From the NCBI GenBank assembly GCA_914767715.1, contig OU612071.1, forward strand, positions 15,002,948-15,062,947: a DNA stretch of 60,000 bases, in the 5' to 3' direction. Shown in pieces: positions 25,401-36,951 of this stretch. A program made the position numbers and the translations under genes. This DNA comes from Membranipora membranacea (taxonomy: Eukaryota > Bryozoa > Gymnolaemata > Cheilostomatida > Membraniporidae). A model generated the notes under the pieces. That model was given only the letters and a program-made list of their open reading frames with translations, had not been told where the DNA came from and ran no database searches. Each line of letters starts with the position of its first letter. The first letter of the stretch is position 1.

Positions 25401-26903
25401 CTGAGTCATACCACTATCTTCTCCTCAATGGCCATAGTCAAGTGTTCATCATGATTCCCCCTTGCTTGAAGGTGACCCAAAATTTTAATTTACCAACACT
25501 CACTGCAGGATCTTTAACAATTTAATTCAGCCATTGTGACAAGAAGGAAGTAACATGAATAACTAGGTCAGTACCCTCCCGCAGTTTACATCCTTTCTTT
25601 ACATGCAAGGCTAAAAGTCCAGACACCCTAAACTTATCCTGTGTCATAATGACATTGAGCTATATAATTAATAGTTATCGACAGAGTCGCTGAACTTCAT
25701 TAGTGTTGTGTTGACCAGCTAGAATATTTGCAGATTGGACTATTATGAGGCGATAACCTAAAGGTTTAAACAAATCAATCATGAAATGTGATATAATACT
25801 GGCAAAGATCATTGATACTGGTATACGATTGGATGGTATATGAGGAGGGAACATGGTAGTGTAGTAGTCTTCGTGGCAATACCCTCCGATCAACAACATT
25901 GCAAAGCAGAGAAAATTTCTGCCCTGTCGTTCAGTCATTGTACGCTGCGCAATATAGTTCAAAGCACTCGATGCCCACACACCATGCTTGCATGCCTACG
26001 TTTTCTTGAGAGTTTTGCCCACTGCATCCGTTGACTGTGTGCTTATGGTATAGATATAAACAGGCACCAGCTATCCTATGTTGTGACTGACCTCTTTTTA
26101 ACCAGTATTATTGTTTTTACAAGTCTAGCCTTGTGCATTGTCTGTACCAGTCTGAGCTGTTTGGCATGCTGATTTGGTTAAGTGCCAAAATATTTTAAGA
26201 TGGGGCTTTGTCTGTTTGAAAATAGTCTGACCTCTACTCCACTAGGATGATTTGTTTACCGGAATCCGGAACAGAGTCTTGACTGAGCATCTACAATATT
26301 TATTGCAAGGAATTTGATCTGATTGTAAGCAGACCTTCTCTTTCAGAATTTGGAGGGGAAAGATTTATAATATTCTTTAGAGCTAACAGGAAGCACTGAG
26401 CGGAATTTTTGTCTGATTGAATAATCAAAATCTCCCTTTACGTTTCTGATTCACTGTGCCAATTCTGCTGTATATACCAGATAAATAGCTATGAACTTAG
26501 ATTTATGATAAAGCTTCAGTTTCAACTTTTGGATTTGGGGACCAACAAAAGTTTTCAAACTCCCACAAGACTTGAAGTCTGTGGGTTTAAATTAGTTTCA
26601 TGAAGACTGTCTGTTTTTCTATTAATCATATTAATACTGAGGAGCTTTCTCTACACAAACCATTTTGGCAGATAGACTTATTTGGGATTATGTGGTACAG
26701 CATGGCATGATTTGCAAATCATGAGGCGTTGATATGTTTGGGAGTGTCGCCCATTTAGTGATAATTTGAAGGTGATTCGCCTCTACGGGTTGGCAATGTG
26801 CCAAGATCAGGTACGTGACTTTCCTGGTACGATTAGGAACACTTGCATAATTTCATATTTGTGTAAAGTGCATGCGGTGCATCAACCTAACATTTAAATC
26901 ATA
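25401..26903. other. Gene-free stretch
   Basis: No gene, RNA or recognised repeat seen. Confidence 0.35.
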
Positions 26904-27136
26904 CAGGCCCGTAGTTCAAGGGGAGGCAGGGAGGCACTGCCTCCCCTAGAAAGCTAAATACAGTGGCCTAGAAACACTACAACTGAGTAATCCATGTTTG
27001 AATCAGCTCCTCTGGGTTTTCCCTTTGCTTATTATATGTCTCAAATTGATTGGGAAGGAGCCTGTCATACCACACCTTGCTCAAACTGGTATGAAACTCG
27101 TAAGTTCCGCAACAACCCACCAATGCTACCGGCCTG
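26904..27136 (-). mobile_element. MITE family A, copy 4 (right end decayed)
   Basis: Clear left end CAGGCCCGTAGTTCAAGGGG followed by GAGGCACTGCCTCCCCTAG and the interior AATCAGCTCCTCTGG. The right end is doubtful; CTACCGGCCTG at 27126-27136 may be its remnant. Confidence 0.7.
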
Positions 27137-28185
27137 TCAAAAATATGACATTTTAATTTCCTCTTGTTTGAGCATATAGCTGACGCTTGAAGCTCTTTAC
27201 TTTCTTTCCTCAGTAATGTGAGTTCCGCAGCTGAAAAGCAATTCAATGCTGAACTGCTGATGCATAACATTTATTACAATTGAGAAGGTTATGTTTTCAA
27301 GTGTGAAGATCTGATTAATTTTGAAGCTGGCTTCTTGCAGATCCCCTTTCCAAGACCATTGGTTCGCCGAGCATGTTTAAAACTTTGAATCTATGCGTCA
27401 GTGTGAATAACCTTTCCTACTAGAAATTATCACAGAGCAACAATATATCTTTACTCTGTGAAATTATCTCTGGATACTTGAGAAGTCACTGACCCAAAAT
27501 TACTCAACAGTTAAAATGATGAATCTCTTAGAGAGGAATGTAGTATTAGGTAGTATTTAGATTTGCGCCTCAGTAGAGGGGGGCAATTCAAGGAGGGAAA
27601 AATGGATCAAACTTGATCTAGGTAGTATTAGGTAGTTATACTGTACACTGATCGGCCTCGGTAATATTCCATCATGCTTTGCACCTGTGAGGATGAAAAA
27701 GAGCATGATAATACAGGCATGCATGACCTTTTAAATGGGTGAAGCACCTCTAGCGCTAAACAGTGGTCTAAGTAGACTTCTTTCTTTCTGGTTATACCCT
27801 ACTCTCTGAGAAAATTTATGCAGAAAGGTATTTCTGCAATAGCATAATGGATAATATGACTGGTATTTGGTTAATAAAGAGGCATTTTCACACTGCTTTT
27901 AGCACAGAATCAATCACACATATATCTTCATGTCTCGTCTCCACTTTTTACCACATAACCAACACAAAAAAGCATCCAGCAACAAAAATTATAGCTGTAC
28001 ACATCACTGAGATGATATTATTGTATTCAGCTATGGTCAAAAGTAGGTAATCAACTTAGCAAGGCCCTAAGTGTGAGGAGTTTTGTTACAGCGACAGCAA
28101 AACACCCTGCGTGTGAAGGACATGGTATATAGGCCTACTCTATAGGGCTAACATTTTCGCACATTCGCTTGCAATTGCTGAATGT
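27137..28185. other. Gene-free stretch
   Basis: Nothing coding. A 29-bp block at 27961-27989 (AACACAAAAAAGCATCCAGC then AACAAAAAT) is identical to the DNA just before the U2-headed repeat at 47980. Confidence 0.4.
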
Positions 28186-28305
28186 ATGGCTAGCTCCATA
28201 TTAACTCCCACCTCAACTGGAAAAAATTGCTGGTAGACAACTAAAACAGAAACCGTCCCCCAACCAGCTAAATTCAAATCTAGCTAGATTTGCTCCTCTA
28301 GATTA
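28186..28305 (+). mobile_element. MITE family B (AGCTAG-rich), copy 4, diverged
   Basis: Holds AACTCCCACCTCAACTGG, TTGCTGGTAGACAACTAAAA and a closing TTTGCTCCTCTAG. Confidence 0.4.
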
Positions 28306-30988
28306 GTAATGGGTATATAGACACCTGTCACGTAAATTTTCTTTGTCAGGAGTTCTAAAAAATGTGAAACAAAAAACATAAGTGGTGCACGGATTTAGGA
28401 AACATAAATTATTAAAATTTTGACAGGTAGGAAAATACTTTGATGTACAACACAGCTGGCTTACTGCCAGTCTATAGGGTGTGGGTATGCAGACGTTGAC
28501 AGTGAAATCATCATGCTAATGACAGCCTCTAATCTTCTATTTGAGACAAAGCAAAGCAGGTGGTTTATAGTGTTTAGTGCACCTTTCACTTTCAAAGCAT
28601 TTAGTCAAGTTTGATAGAGCAACAAATAAATACACTATCCTCACAACTGCATCAAAAAATAGCAGAAGTTCAAGGTATAGTCGTAGCTCTGTAATAAGCG
28701 GAGTCTCGACAGTTCATTCTTATATATGAGGATCATTGATGACACCGAAATTCCTCACATATCTAAAGAACCATTGGTATGTGTGGAATGTGATGCCATT
28801 AATCATTATCACTAGAGTGATTAAAATGATCCATTGATCCCCACAAGTTATTTGCCAGGGACTTCTAGTTTATACCTTCTCTAGACAGGAGAGTAGAAAA
28901 GTGACAAGATTGATGAAATGTGCTATCTTATTTCTTATTTGTTCCGTAGACCACTCAACTTTTTTTGGTAGCCACGAACTACCACAGTCTTTTGTCTATG
29001 TGTATAGCCAGCATACAATTTTCCAGCCACACTTGGTATACATTGAGGTCTGTATACTAGCAACATAACAGTCGCAACCTAGAGGGGAAAATAATAGCTA
29101 CAGCTTAGTTCAGATGGTTTTTTGGGGGGGGGGGGGGAGTAATATTTGATAGCTAAATTGAATGTTAGCTAGACAAAAACTTTCTGAGTCAAAAAGGGAA
29201 CTTTTCCTACCGCAAAAACATCAACACCCGTTAATGCTAAGCGAAAGCCAAGAAGTACAATTTCAAATTCTTTACTGCTTTTGGCAGAGGCATACACATA
29301 ACCTTCAACAGGTAAACTTTGTTTTTCATTCTTACACAGTTACAAGATAAGAAAGTATGGGGTGACACTGAGTTGAACTGTTGCATGATCCAGATAAATG
29401 TAGTTGTGGGGTGTTGATTAAAAGCTGAACATTTCAATCAATAAAAAAACATGTTTACATCTTAACTCATCATTCCCCCTATTACGCAAAATATAGCTGC
29501 TGAGATAAACTGACTAAAAAATATCCCAATAACATCATAACCAAACCAAACAATATCAATGACTCGTAACCAATACACTAATCTGCTGTTTACTAGAAAA
29601 CTTCCCTCCAGCAAAAGCAATAACATAATACACAAACAAGGTCAGATTCTAAAACTATTGGCATCAGGCCAGCCTCACGAACATGATTCATATTCATGCC
29701 CTTTATCATATACTTGCATGGAATTTATTGAATACTGCGTTGAGGTATGAATGGATTTCTATTAAAGTCTTTGTCTGTCACTGCAGGCAAACTTGTATGA
29801 CCTTTGTCATCACAAAAGAATGCGACCACTCCGAAATTAGGGCAAGGTGTAATTATCCTTTCAGCCCTAAATAACTAAGTACAAGTCTAGGACAGACTGA
29901 CAGCACAACAAAGAAACCAACACTGAATCATTTGGGTAACTGGGTTATGACAAGATGAGACACCATCATAGACTTAATATTCTAAGTCTATGGACACCAT
30001 CAAACACTCCACTGCTCAAATCATTGAGAAAACACAGTCAGAAACTTTTGCCTACAAGCTAGAATTTATATTCTGCATTGAGAAAACACTGCCATCTTGT
30101 TATAACCAATATCATCAAAGTTCTACTCAAAGAAACCCGAAACATTCCAACATCTTGACCGTCTGTTTTGATACAAGTTCTCTTTGCATTGCATAGCTCA
30201 GTTAGAAGTTGTTTATGACAGCTAAGATGCTTGTTGTTACTATTTCAAGATACACATTTTGTGTTATTGTATGTCATTTGTGTGTTTGGTTTGTCTATGA
30301 TACTCGAAAACAACTGCGAGATTACACGATGTACAGCCTAATATCTATGAGGAATAAGAAAGTTTGTTTGATTTTCAGAGTTTTTTAGTTTGAATTCATA
30401 ATTGAAATTATGAGTAATAAGTGTGGTTGCACAATAAATTACATTATTTGTACATTTTGGTCTTGATTTTGATTGCTAAACCAAGCAAAAAAAGGAGTTT
30501 TGATAAATAAACACAAAGTTTGAGGTTTTGTTACCTGTGTCACAGACAGAAAAATAAATCAACAACAAAATCATTGTTCAACAAAAAAAAAAAGATTATG
30601 ACATAAGAATAGGAATCATTATCCACGGATAGCAGTTTTGAATCACTGACATGTTTCGGCCTTCATGTCAATAGTTCAAATCAGTTTGCATTGAATTTAG
30701 CAGGCTTTCTTTGTTTGAGTTGTACTGGAAGTTGAATAAATATGCCAGCTATGAGTCATTGTGCGCATCAGGAATGTTATCTGTGCTAACGTTCAAGTAT
30801 CAAAGTTCATTATGGACCCAATTACAATGCTATCTTGGGCGTGCTGACGCAATTCACTTCACATGATGATGTTTATCCAGCATTGCTTTAAGCGGATGTA
30901 TTGCAGAACTGCTAAAGTCAAAATGCAGACTATCCAGGCAGGTGTATTTTTATCCTATCCAATTATGTCAGTGTTGTTTGCGTTTCTT
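28306..30988. other. Gene-free stretch; 3' flank of the IER5-like gene at its right end
   Basis: G-tract at about 29124-29138. The last few hundred bases before 30989 would hold the 3' untranslated region of the gene on the - strand, but no convincing polyadenylation signal on that strand was identified. Confidence 0.35.
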
Positions 30989-31924
30989 TTATGCTGTTAG
31001 TACTATGGATTCCCTCAGATGGATGGCAAAAGTGTTCAACTCTGATGGTTTGGTATCACAGCCAGATGAGGAGAGAAGGCTTGACTCTTGTTCTTCAGTA
31101 GCCGTTAACTCAGGGAAGCTTTGACTGAAGATCCTCACCAGATTGTTTATTTGTGTAGTGGAGTCGCTGGTAATAGCTGATAGTAAGGAGTTGTTATCCG
31201 ATGAAGAGGAAATGTCTGGTCTGGAACGCTTTGCAGATGGGGTATCTTGATTGTTACGGCTTGAGGAGTTAGAGGTGGCTTCACCAGTGATAGAGCCGTT
31301 GCTTAGAGAGGTTTCTGTTGATTGGGAGTCATTATGAGAGAGTCGTCGCTTGAGACAGCGTCCACAAGATGACTGAGACTGTGAGTTGGACCTATCCTGT
31401 TTGACTGAGATCTCACTTTTGTTGTCAGGGGGACTGTTTTCTTTGTCTAAATTTGATTTGGTGGAGTCGTCGCTATCCGAAGCAAGTATATCCAAAACAT
31501 TGTCAGCAACTTTGGCTTGAGACTGAGATTCTTTGAGATTACTGGTTGCTGGTTCTGTTGACGTTACATCCTCGGATTTGGCTCGCTTAGATTCGACAGC
31601 TTCTGTTTTATCCTCTGAGTTCTCACATTCTGATGATGTTGTACTGGTAATGTTGCTGTTTTGGTCAGATGTGGAGTCAACCATAGATCTCTGTGAGGTG
31701 AATCTACGTTTCCTAACTGGTTCAGGTGCTGGTGCAGCTTCTTCTGAAGATTTCTGACAGTCAACTCTTCTGTTTTTGATTTCACTTACATAAGCATCCC
31801 TAGCTTTGTGTAAAACTGATGCCACAAGTAAACTTCTTCTCAAATTTAGTCCACATTTGGTCTGCCTTGACTGGTGCATCTTGCCTAGAGAGACTGAGAT
31901 GAGTTTGGTAACCTCTGTAGCCAT
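30989..31924 (-). CDS. IER2/IER5-like immediate early response protein, single exon
   Basis: Intact 311-residue frame. Residues 2-46 match the N-terminal signature of the IER2/IER5 family (VTKLISVSLGKMHQSR, then GLNLRRSLLVASVL and ARDAYVSE). As in IER5, a short hydrophobic block near the C-terminus (NNLVRIFSQSFPEL, 260-273) and a terminal block (about 295-311) are kept. Between them lies a long Ser/Thr/Asn/Asp-rich, probably disordered linker with three basic patches that could be nuclear localisation signals (RKRR 71-74, LKRR 191-194, KRSR 232-235). Vertebrate members are growth-factor or stress-induced, intronless and nuclear, and IER5 modulates HSF1 with PP2A; whether this protein does so is inference. 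The start is chosen because the family motif begins right after it. Neighbours are unrelated. Confidence 0.85.
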   Translation of the reverse strand: MATEVTKLISVSLGKMHQSRQTKCGLNLRRSLLVASVLHKARDAYVSEIKNRRVDCQKSSEEAAPAPEPVRKRRFTSQRSMVDSTSDQNSNITSTTSSECENSEDKTEAVESKRAKSEDVTSTEPATSNLKESQSQAKVADNVLDILASDSDDSTKSNLDKENSPPDNKSEISVKQDRSNSQSQSSCGRCLKRRLSHNDSQSTETSLSNGSITGEATSNSSSRNNQDTPSAKRSRPDISSSSDNNSLLSAITSDSTTQINNLVRIFSQSFPELTATEEQESSLLSSSGCDTKPSELNTFAIHLRESIVLTA

Positions 31925-32063
31925 GTTTAATTGGATGTTGACTGTTTAGAGACTGAATAACGAATGGTTCCACTACGGTAGAGAGCAGTCTTTTGTTTAG
32001 TGAATTCAAAAATCCCCAGTGCTGGAAAACCACGCTTACTACTAATGGCCTCCTGTGTAACAA

Positions 32064-32145
32064 TGACGTTATGAAACTAAACGACGCCAAACGTTTATTA
32101 CAATTCCAACCAATCAAAGCGAAGTTCCTGTTGAAGCAAACCAAT
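32064..32145 (-). promoter_or_regulatory. Possible proximal promoter of the IER5-like gene
   Basis: About 140-220 bp upstream of the start codon lie a CRE-type half site TGACGT (32064-32069) and two CCAAT boxes in inverted orientation relative to the gene (32110-32114, 32141-32145). Such motifs suit an immediate-early gene, but each is short and could be chance. No TATA box or serum response element was found. Confidence 0.3.
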
Positions 32146-33103
32146 CAATGCCTTCGCTTATTTACATATCATGACAACAAAGCAAGGGTTGCCAAGGATG
32201 ATATCATTTTTAGGACAAAGGTCACAGGGGTCAGTCATATGATTGGATGAGTTATTCATGGAAATCCTAAACGTCATTATAACGCAATAACTGTTATGAA
32301 GGGAAATCCATGGTTGCGCAACGAAATTACCTTGGCTTAGGCAATAGAATAGGACAGAAGAATGATTATTTGGACAAAGCTGGACATGGGCTTTGTAAAA
32401 TACTGCCCGACCTGCCCTCTTATGGGCGTTAGTGATGCATAGATAAAATAAAATTCTAATCAAATGAGCAGTAGGGGAAATTTTGCTTAATGATCCCTTG
32501 GAAATGCCAGAAAATGCAAATTACCGTCAGAGCATATTGACTTTGAAGGTGAATTACTCCCCAAATTTGATGTAAAACAAGTTTCCCTCCCGCATACAAC
32601 TATCCCTTCACTAGAGTCCGGTATCACTGTTTTTGTATTTGTATTTTGAACATGAATCACCAGTGCCAAAAGTTCTAGCTCCATATCACAGTGAAATGCC
32701 TAGTACATGATGTTTCACCAAACATACAAACCTCAGTCCACAATCCCTGTATATATTTTCCAAACTCACAAACATGTGCGACACTTACAGGCCTGAGTTT
32801 GATCGGAGGGGCTTTCTAGTCTTGGACCGACCACACATGACATTTCCCTAGCCATCTGAATAGATGCCAGCAATGATGTTCAACAGAAACTCAACACTGC
32901 GTTGAGAAGCGTAAGCGATGCCGATGACTTGCTGCAAAATCAATAAGCAATAGCACTACTTTCTAAACCTTGGGTTTGTTATATTTGTCTGCAGTCTAGG
33001 GAAGCTACTCCCTAACAACCTGAGGAAGCTGGCTGTGTATCAAATCAATCACTGTATGTTTATTTTATTGATAATATGTATATCTAATGCAGTCCTGACT
33101 TGG

Positions 33104-33342
33104 CAGGGCCGTAGTTTGGAAATAATGGTAGGGGAGGCAAAAGTTCGAGGTGAGTCAGAAGCATCACCAGTAAGCTCTTCTCAAAGTAATCTAAGGCATA
33201 TAATAAGCAAGTGGTGGTCTGAGAGGAGCTGATTCTGACATGGAATGTTCAATTAAAGTGTTTTTAGACCACTTTATTTAATATTCTACAGCATTGCCTC
33301 CCTACCCCTCCCTCCCTGACTCCCCCTAGAACTACAGGCCCG
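33104..33342 (+). mobile_element. MITE family A, copy 5, between direct repeats
   Basis: Left end CAGGGCCGTAGTTTGGAA then ATGGTAGGGGAGGCAAAAG; right end CTAGAACTACAGGCCCG. It is flanked by about 58-bp direct repeats (33045-33103 and about 33343-33402, both starting AATCACTGTATGTT), much longer than a target-site duplication, so a local duplication happened here. Confidence 0.8.
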
Positions 33343-33579
33343 AATCACTGTATGTTATGTTTATTTTATTGATATTAGTGTATCTAATGCTGTGCGTGAC
33401 TTTGTCAGTGTGAGTGATGCTGACTTGTTTATGTTTATTGTTGCCATGGTTGCCTCACTATAACAGCTTCCCTACGTTTATACAGACACTCAAAGTATTA
33501 CCTGTCAGCGCTGCAGTGATGTGTATCTAAGCCAAACAAACCAGGCAAACTTTTTTCAATCGGATGGCAGTAGGAATGC

Positions 33580-33679
33580 AAAAATTGGGTATGAAGGTGG
33601 TTTGACATTTCAGTATATTATACTGAAATGTCAAACCAAGGAGTTACTCCTTGGTCAAACCACCTTGATACCCAATTTT
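33580..33679. repeat. Nested palindrome, cloverleaf-like
   Basis: Outer arms AAAATTGGGTAT ... ATACCCAATTTT and GGTGGTTTGA / TCAAACCACC enclose two further palindromes: TTTGACATTTCAGTATA with its complement (about 33601-33636), and ACCAAGGAGT / TACTCCTTGGT (about 33635-33655). It abuts the truncated left side of the MITE at 33684. Confidence 0.85.
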
Positions 33680-33683
33680 AGCA

Positions 33684-33863
33684 ATATCCAAAGCATCACC
33701 AGTAGCCTCCTCCCTGAGCAATTTAAGCCATATAATAAGCGAATGAAAATCCAAAAAGAGCTGATTCTGACATGGATTATTCAATTATAGTGTTTCTAGG
33801 CCACTGTATTTAACTTTCTAGGGGAGGCAGTACCTCCCTGCCTCCCATAGAAATACGGGCCTG
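33684..33863 (+). mobile_element. MITE family A, copy 6, left end missing
   Basis: Interior CCAAAGCATCACCAGTAG and AGCTGATTCTGACATGG; right end GAGGCAGTACCTCCCTGCC to ATACGGGCCTG. The left end is replaced by the nested palindrome. Confidence 0.75.
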
Positions 33864-34195
33864 TGACTTTGCCAGCAGGCTGAGACAATGCACCTGACAC
33901 TGTAATGAAAGTTTTGGAAATGTGACTGCAAAAAAGGATTCGGTTTTGAATGTCATAATGTTGAACCCTAAGAATTGCCACTGTTAATGAGAGCTGCACC
34001 ATATATGTTGTGCAGCTTTTCTTTTCAGTTAGGATAAAATTTCTTTGGCAAGTGGGAGTTTTGCCGCGGCTCTGATTTTGTTGGTATGCAAGAGTATGTA
34101 AAAAGTTATCTTACATTGGTAAAATAAAAGACAACTCCTTAATGCTGAACATCTTTAGCCTTTTCCCTGCATATTATGTTGATCAGACTAGCAGC

Positions 34196-34808
34196 CAGGG
34201 CTGGGGTCATTAATAAATGCACATTTGCATTTAATTGCTTCATTTGCAAATTTCAAATGGATTGGAAATGCGCATGAGGGTCTGCTATTAAATGCAAATG
34301 GAACGGGACTCGGCAGAATACTCGGCTCATAAATGCAAATGCGAGTGGAAATGGCAAAAAATTTTGCTCATAAATGCTCAAGAATGAAGCACATTTGGGT
34401 TGATCTAATGTACGAGGTATATTTTTCTATCCCTGCCAATGTAAAAAGACCACAGTGTGCTAATAAATCGACATAAATATCTAGTAGTTGCACGCTCTAT
34501 TGATGGGGTGAACAACGAGTGCAAGTGAAAGCTCCGACCCTTCTTATAAATGCAAATGCGCCACGCCGATAAAAGTGAATGCGGATGAATGTGCAAATAT
34601 GGATGGATACAAATGCAAATGGCAAAAATCTAGATTTACAAATGCAAATTAAATGCTATCCGGCTGCCTAATTCGAATGCACAACAAATAGAAATGCTGA
34701 TTTTATGCCAGTTGTAAATGCAAATGCGAGCACAAAGGCGACTTTTTTTATTCATAAATTGATAATGAATTGAATGCGGTGTAATCTCAACCAATGGCCC
34801 CAGCCTTG
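34196..34808. mobile_element. Non-autonomous hAT-type transposon, 613 bp
   Basis: Ends are inverted repeats: CAGGGCTGGGGTCATT on the left, and on the right AATGGCCCCAGCCTTG. A perfect 8-bp target duplication CTAGCAGC flanks it (34188-34195 and 34809-34816). CAG...CTG-type ends and an 8-bp duplication are typical of hAT elements. There is no transposase. The interior is filled with AAATGCAAATG-like repeats holding seven exact octamers (ATGCAAAT at 34292, 34333, 34550, 34613, 34642, 34718; ATTTGCAT at 34223). These probably act or acted as subterminal transposase-binding repeats; they also match the POU-factor octamer. It lies 2.3-2.9 kb upstream of the IER5-like start codon. Confidence 0.88.
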
Positions 34809-34827
34809 CTAGCAGCACATCTTTAAG

Positions 34828-34874
34828 TAGCCTGTCTTCCTAAGCTTTATTTGTCAGCTTATCAAGACAGGCTA
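34828..34874. repeat. TAGCCTG fold-back hairpin, short form
   Basis: TAGCCTGTCTTCCTAAGCTT pairs with AGCTTATCAAGACAGGCTA around a short loop. It lies 12 bp beyond the hAT element's right target duplication. Confidence 0.75.
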
Positions 34875-35299
34875 CTCGCTAAGCTGCATCAAATTACTGT
34901 ATCTTGACTCTCTTTTTTTTATTCATTCATTGTAATATCATGATTAGCTTGAGCAATAAAAGTTGGTTACGAAAATAAAACTCTTCTCGTTACTGGTTGG
35001 TAAAAAATAACTGAAAAGAGGTAAAAGTTAATAATAATTGGTTTAAAAAGTATACTGGACACAGAACGCTCTAAAACTGTCAAATCTCAGATTAACTCGA
35101 GCTTCGATGGCTTTATGGTAACATACAAATACATTGTGTTGGAGTCGTTAGCAGATTTCTCACATTTCATAACTTTGTCCGAATTTCATTAATTTGTGAA
35201 AAGACTTCATTAAGGCTGCAGGAGTAAAAGAAGACAAAAGTTTTTGGAATATTTGGAAAACTATAGAGCACATAGCAGGAAAGAAAACTGTGTAATGGT

Positions 35300-35413
35300 T
35301 AGCCTGACAGTGTCTTAACAAGCTTTGTTCGGTGGGGGTGGAGAACCCCACCATTGAACACAGCTTGGTGGGGTTCCCCACCCCCACCGAACAAAGCTTG
35401 TTAAGACAGGCTA
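35300..35413. repeat. TAGCCTG fold-back hairpin, long form
   Basis: TAGCCTGACAGTGTCTTAAC followed by AAGCTTTGTTCGGTGGGGGTG pairs with the complement ending GTTAAGACAGGCTA. An inner GGAGAACCCCACC / GGTGGGGTTCCCC pair extends the stem. Confidence 0.85.
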
Positions 35414-35809
35414 ACCAACGGTTTGCTTCTAAGTGTTTGTCTGCTAGTGTATAGTTATTACAGTATTCACATAGATTGTTGTATTGGGAAATGTTTGCAT
35501 AGTTGCTGTGACCTTGGTGCAGTTGAGGTTACAATGGTAGCTACAAGCTTGTTAAAGAAAAAACGGATCAAATGCGGAAGAACCGCTTACGGGAGAAAGT
35601 AACTCCAATTTGTAGCAACTTTGTAATAAAAATCAGTTAGGGTGGGAGGGTGTGTTTCCCACCCCATCTCTGTATAAAATGTCATAAGCGGATCAGTGAA
35701 GACCAAACCCAACCATTTCAGCCGTATATTAATTAGAGGCAACTTAAAACTTGCAAATGTTACATGCCCTAATGATTTGTACAAGGAAAAGTTGTTTGCC
35801 AATTCGCTT

Positions 35810-35950
35810 GAGATAGTGAAATTTATTGCTAGTTAGCGCCACTCCACCTCATTACAATGTTTAAACTCTCAACTGAGCTTTTGAACATCAGTACTAGTGA
35901 CATTAAGTCAAGTCAAGTTAAGTCAAGTATTTAGGCTCCTCGAAGGTATA
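35810..35950 (+). mobile_element. MITE family B (AGCTAG-rich), copy 5, diverged
   Basis: Holds GTGAAATTTATTGCTAGTTAG, CTCCACCTCATTACA, GTGACATTAAGTCAAG and a closing GGCTCCTCGAAGGTA. Confidence 0.4.
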
Positions 35951-36667
35951 CTGCAACTTATAGTGTCAGACTGTGAGTTGCTGTCACTTTATGTGAGACA
36001 GGGTAACTCTAAAATAATATGTGATATTTGATTATTTTTTACAAATGAACTCCATGATTTGGATTTTTTATTTACTAATTTTGAAATACTCAATAAAAAT
36101 GAATATTTCTTGAGTTTTTCTTGGTTGTGAGAAGCAACAGGTGGGGAGCTCCATTTCCAACTGTCTGCAGTGCTTGACCGCTCTCAAGCTCATTACTGAA
36201 ACTGCCAACTGTTTCAAATCAGTCTGAGACCGTTTACTTTATTGATGGCATTACTTTTGTAAAAGTTGAATCTTTTCTTGTTTTATAACCATCAAATGCA
36301 ACTGCACTCTTGTATTAGATATATGGGAATATTTGAAAAAAATCTCACTGTTAGAAAAATGACTCATGAAACATGGTACTATTGTCTTAATTATTTCAAT
36401 TAAACTGTTGGAGAATGGAATTAGATAATAAAAACTTAGAAGCCTGTAAAACTGGTTTTGAAATTCAAAGATAGGAATTTTGCTCAGCAAAAATGATTTT
36501 GTTTCATCTACACCAGAGGTTCAACAAAGAAATGATTGAGATAATTTTTTTTAGTTTAGACGCAATAGTTATATCCCTCATTGTATATCGTCGCCTCAAG
36601 AGTTAAAAACTAAAAAGGATCAAAGTTGGGTAGCTGTTTCATTGAAATTAGCCAGCTTTTGAATACA
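35951..36667. other. Gene-free stretch
   Basis: Nothing recognised. Confidence 0.35.
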
Positions 36668-36777
36668 TATTGATCTAACTGACCACCTATACATCCGTAT
36701 ATATATATAGATATATATATAAAGATATATATATATATATATATATACGGATGTATAGGCGGTCAAAAAGGTCAATA
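36668..36777. repeat. Inverted repeat around a TA-rich core
   Basis: Arms TATTGATCTAACTGACCACC and its near-complement ending GGCGGTCAAAAAGGTCAATA continue through ACATCCGTATATA / TATATACGGATGT into an AT dinucleotide core. Probably a small palindromic element. Confidence 0.75.
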
Positions 36778-36884
36778 TATATATGTATATATATCAATGC
36801 CAATAGAATATAAAAAGAAAAAAAAGGTTGACAATTCTCTTCTCAAACTTAATCTAAGCATTCCTAAGATTTATGAGAAAAAGG

Positions 36885-36951
36885 TCAATGATTGCCTCCT
36901 CTATCCAACCTTTGTCCGTATAAGTCAACTCTTACTAGAGAAATCAAATTC
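36885..36951 (-). pseudogene. Fossil copy of the F-box gene C-terminal codons, decayed
   Basis: On the - strand it reads EFDFSSK, then after a deletion and frame change VDLYGQRLDRGGNH and a stop, aligning with the last codons of the F-box/LRR gene (EFDFTSR ... VDLWAQRVEREGNY). About eight codons (YNTPGSA region) are missing. Confidence 0.6.

Noticed and set aside
31533-31757. 74-codon frame on the + strand
   Set aside because: Antisense shadow of the IER5-like gene.
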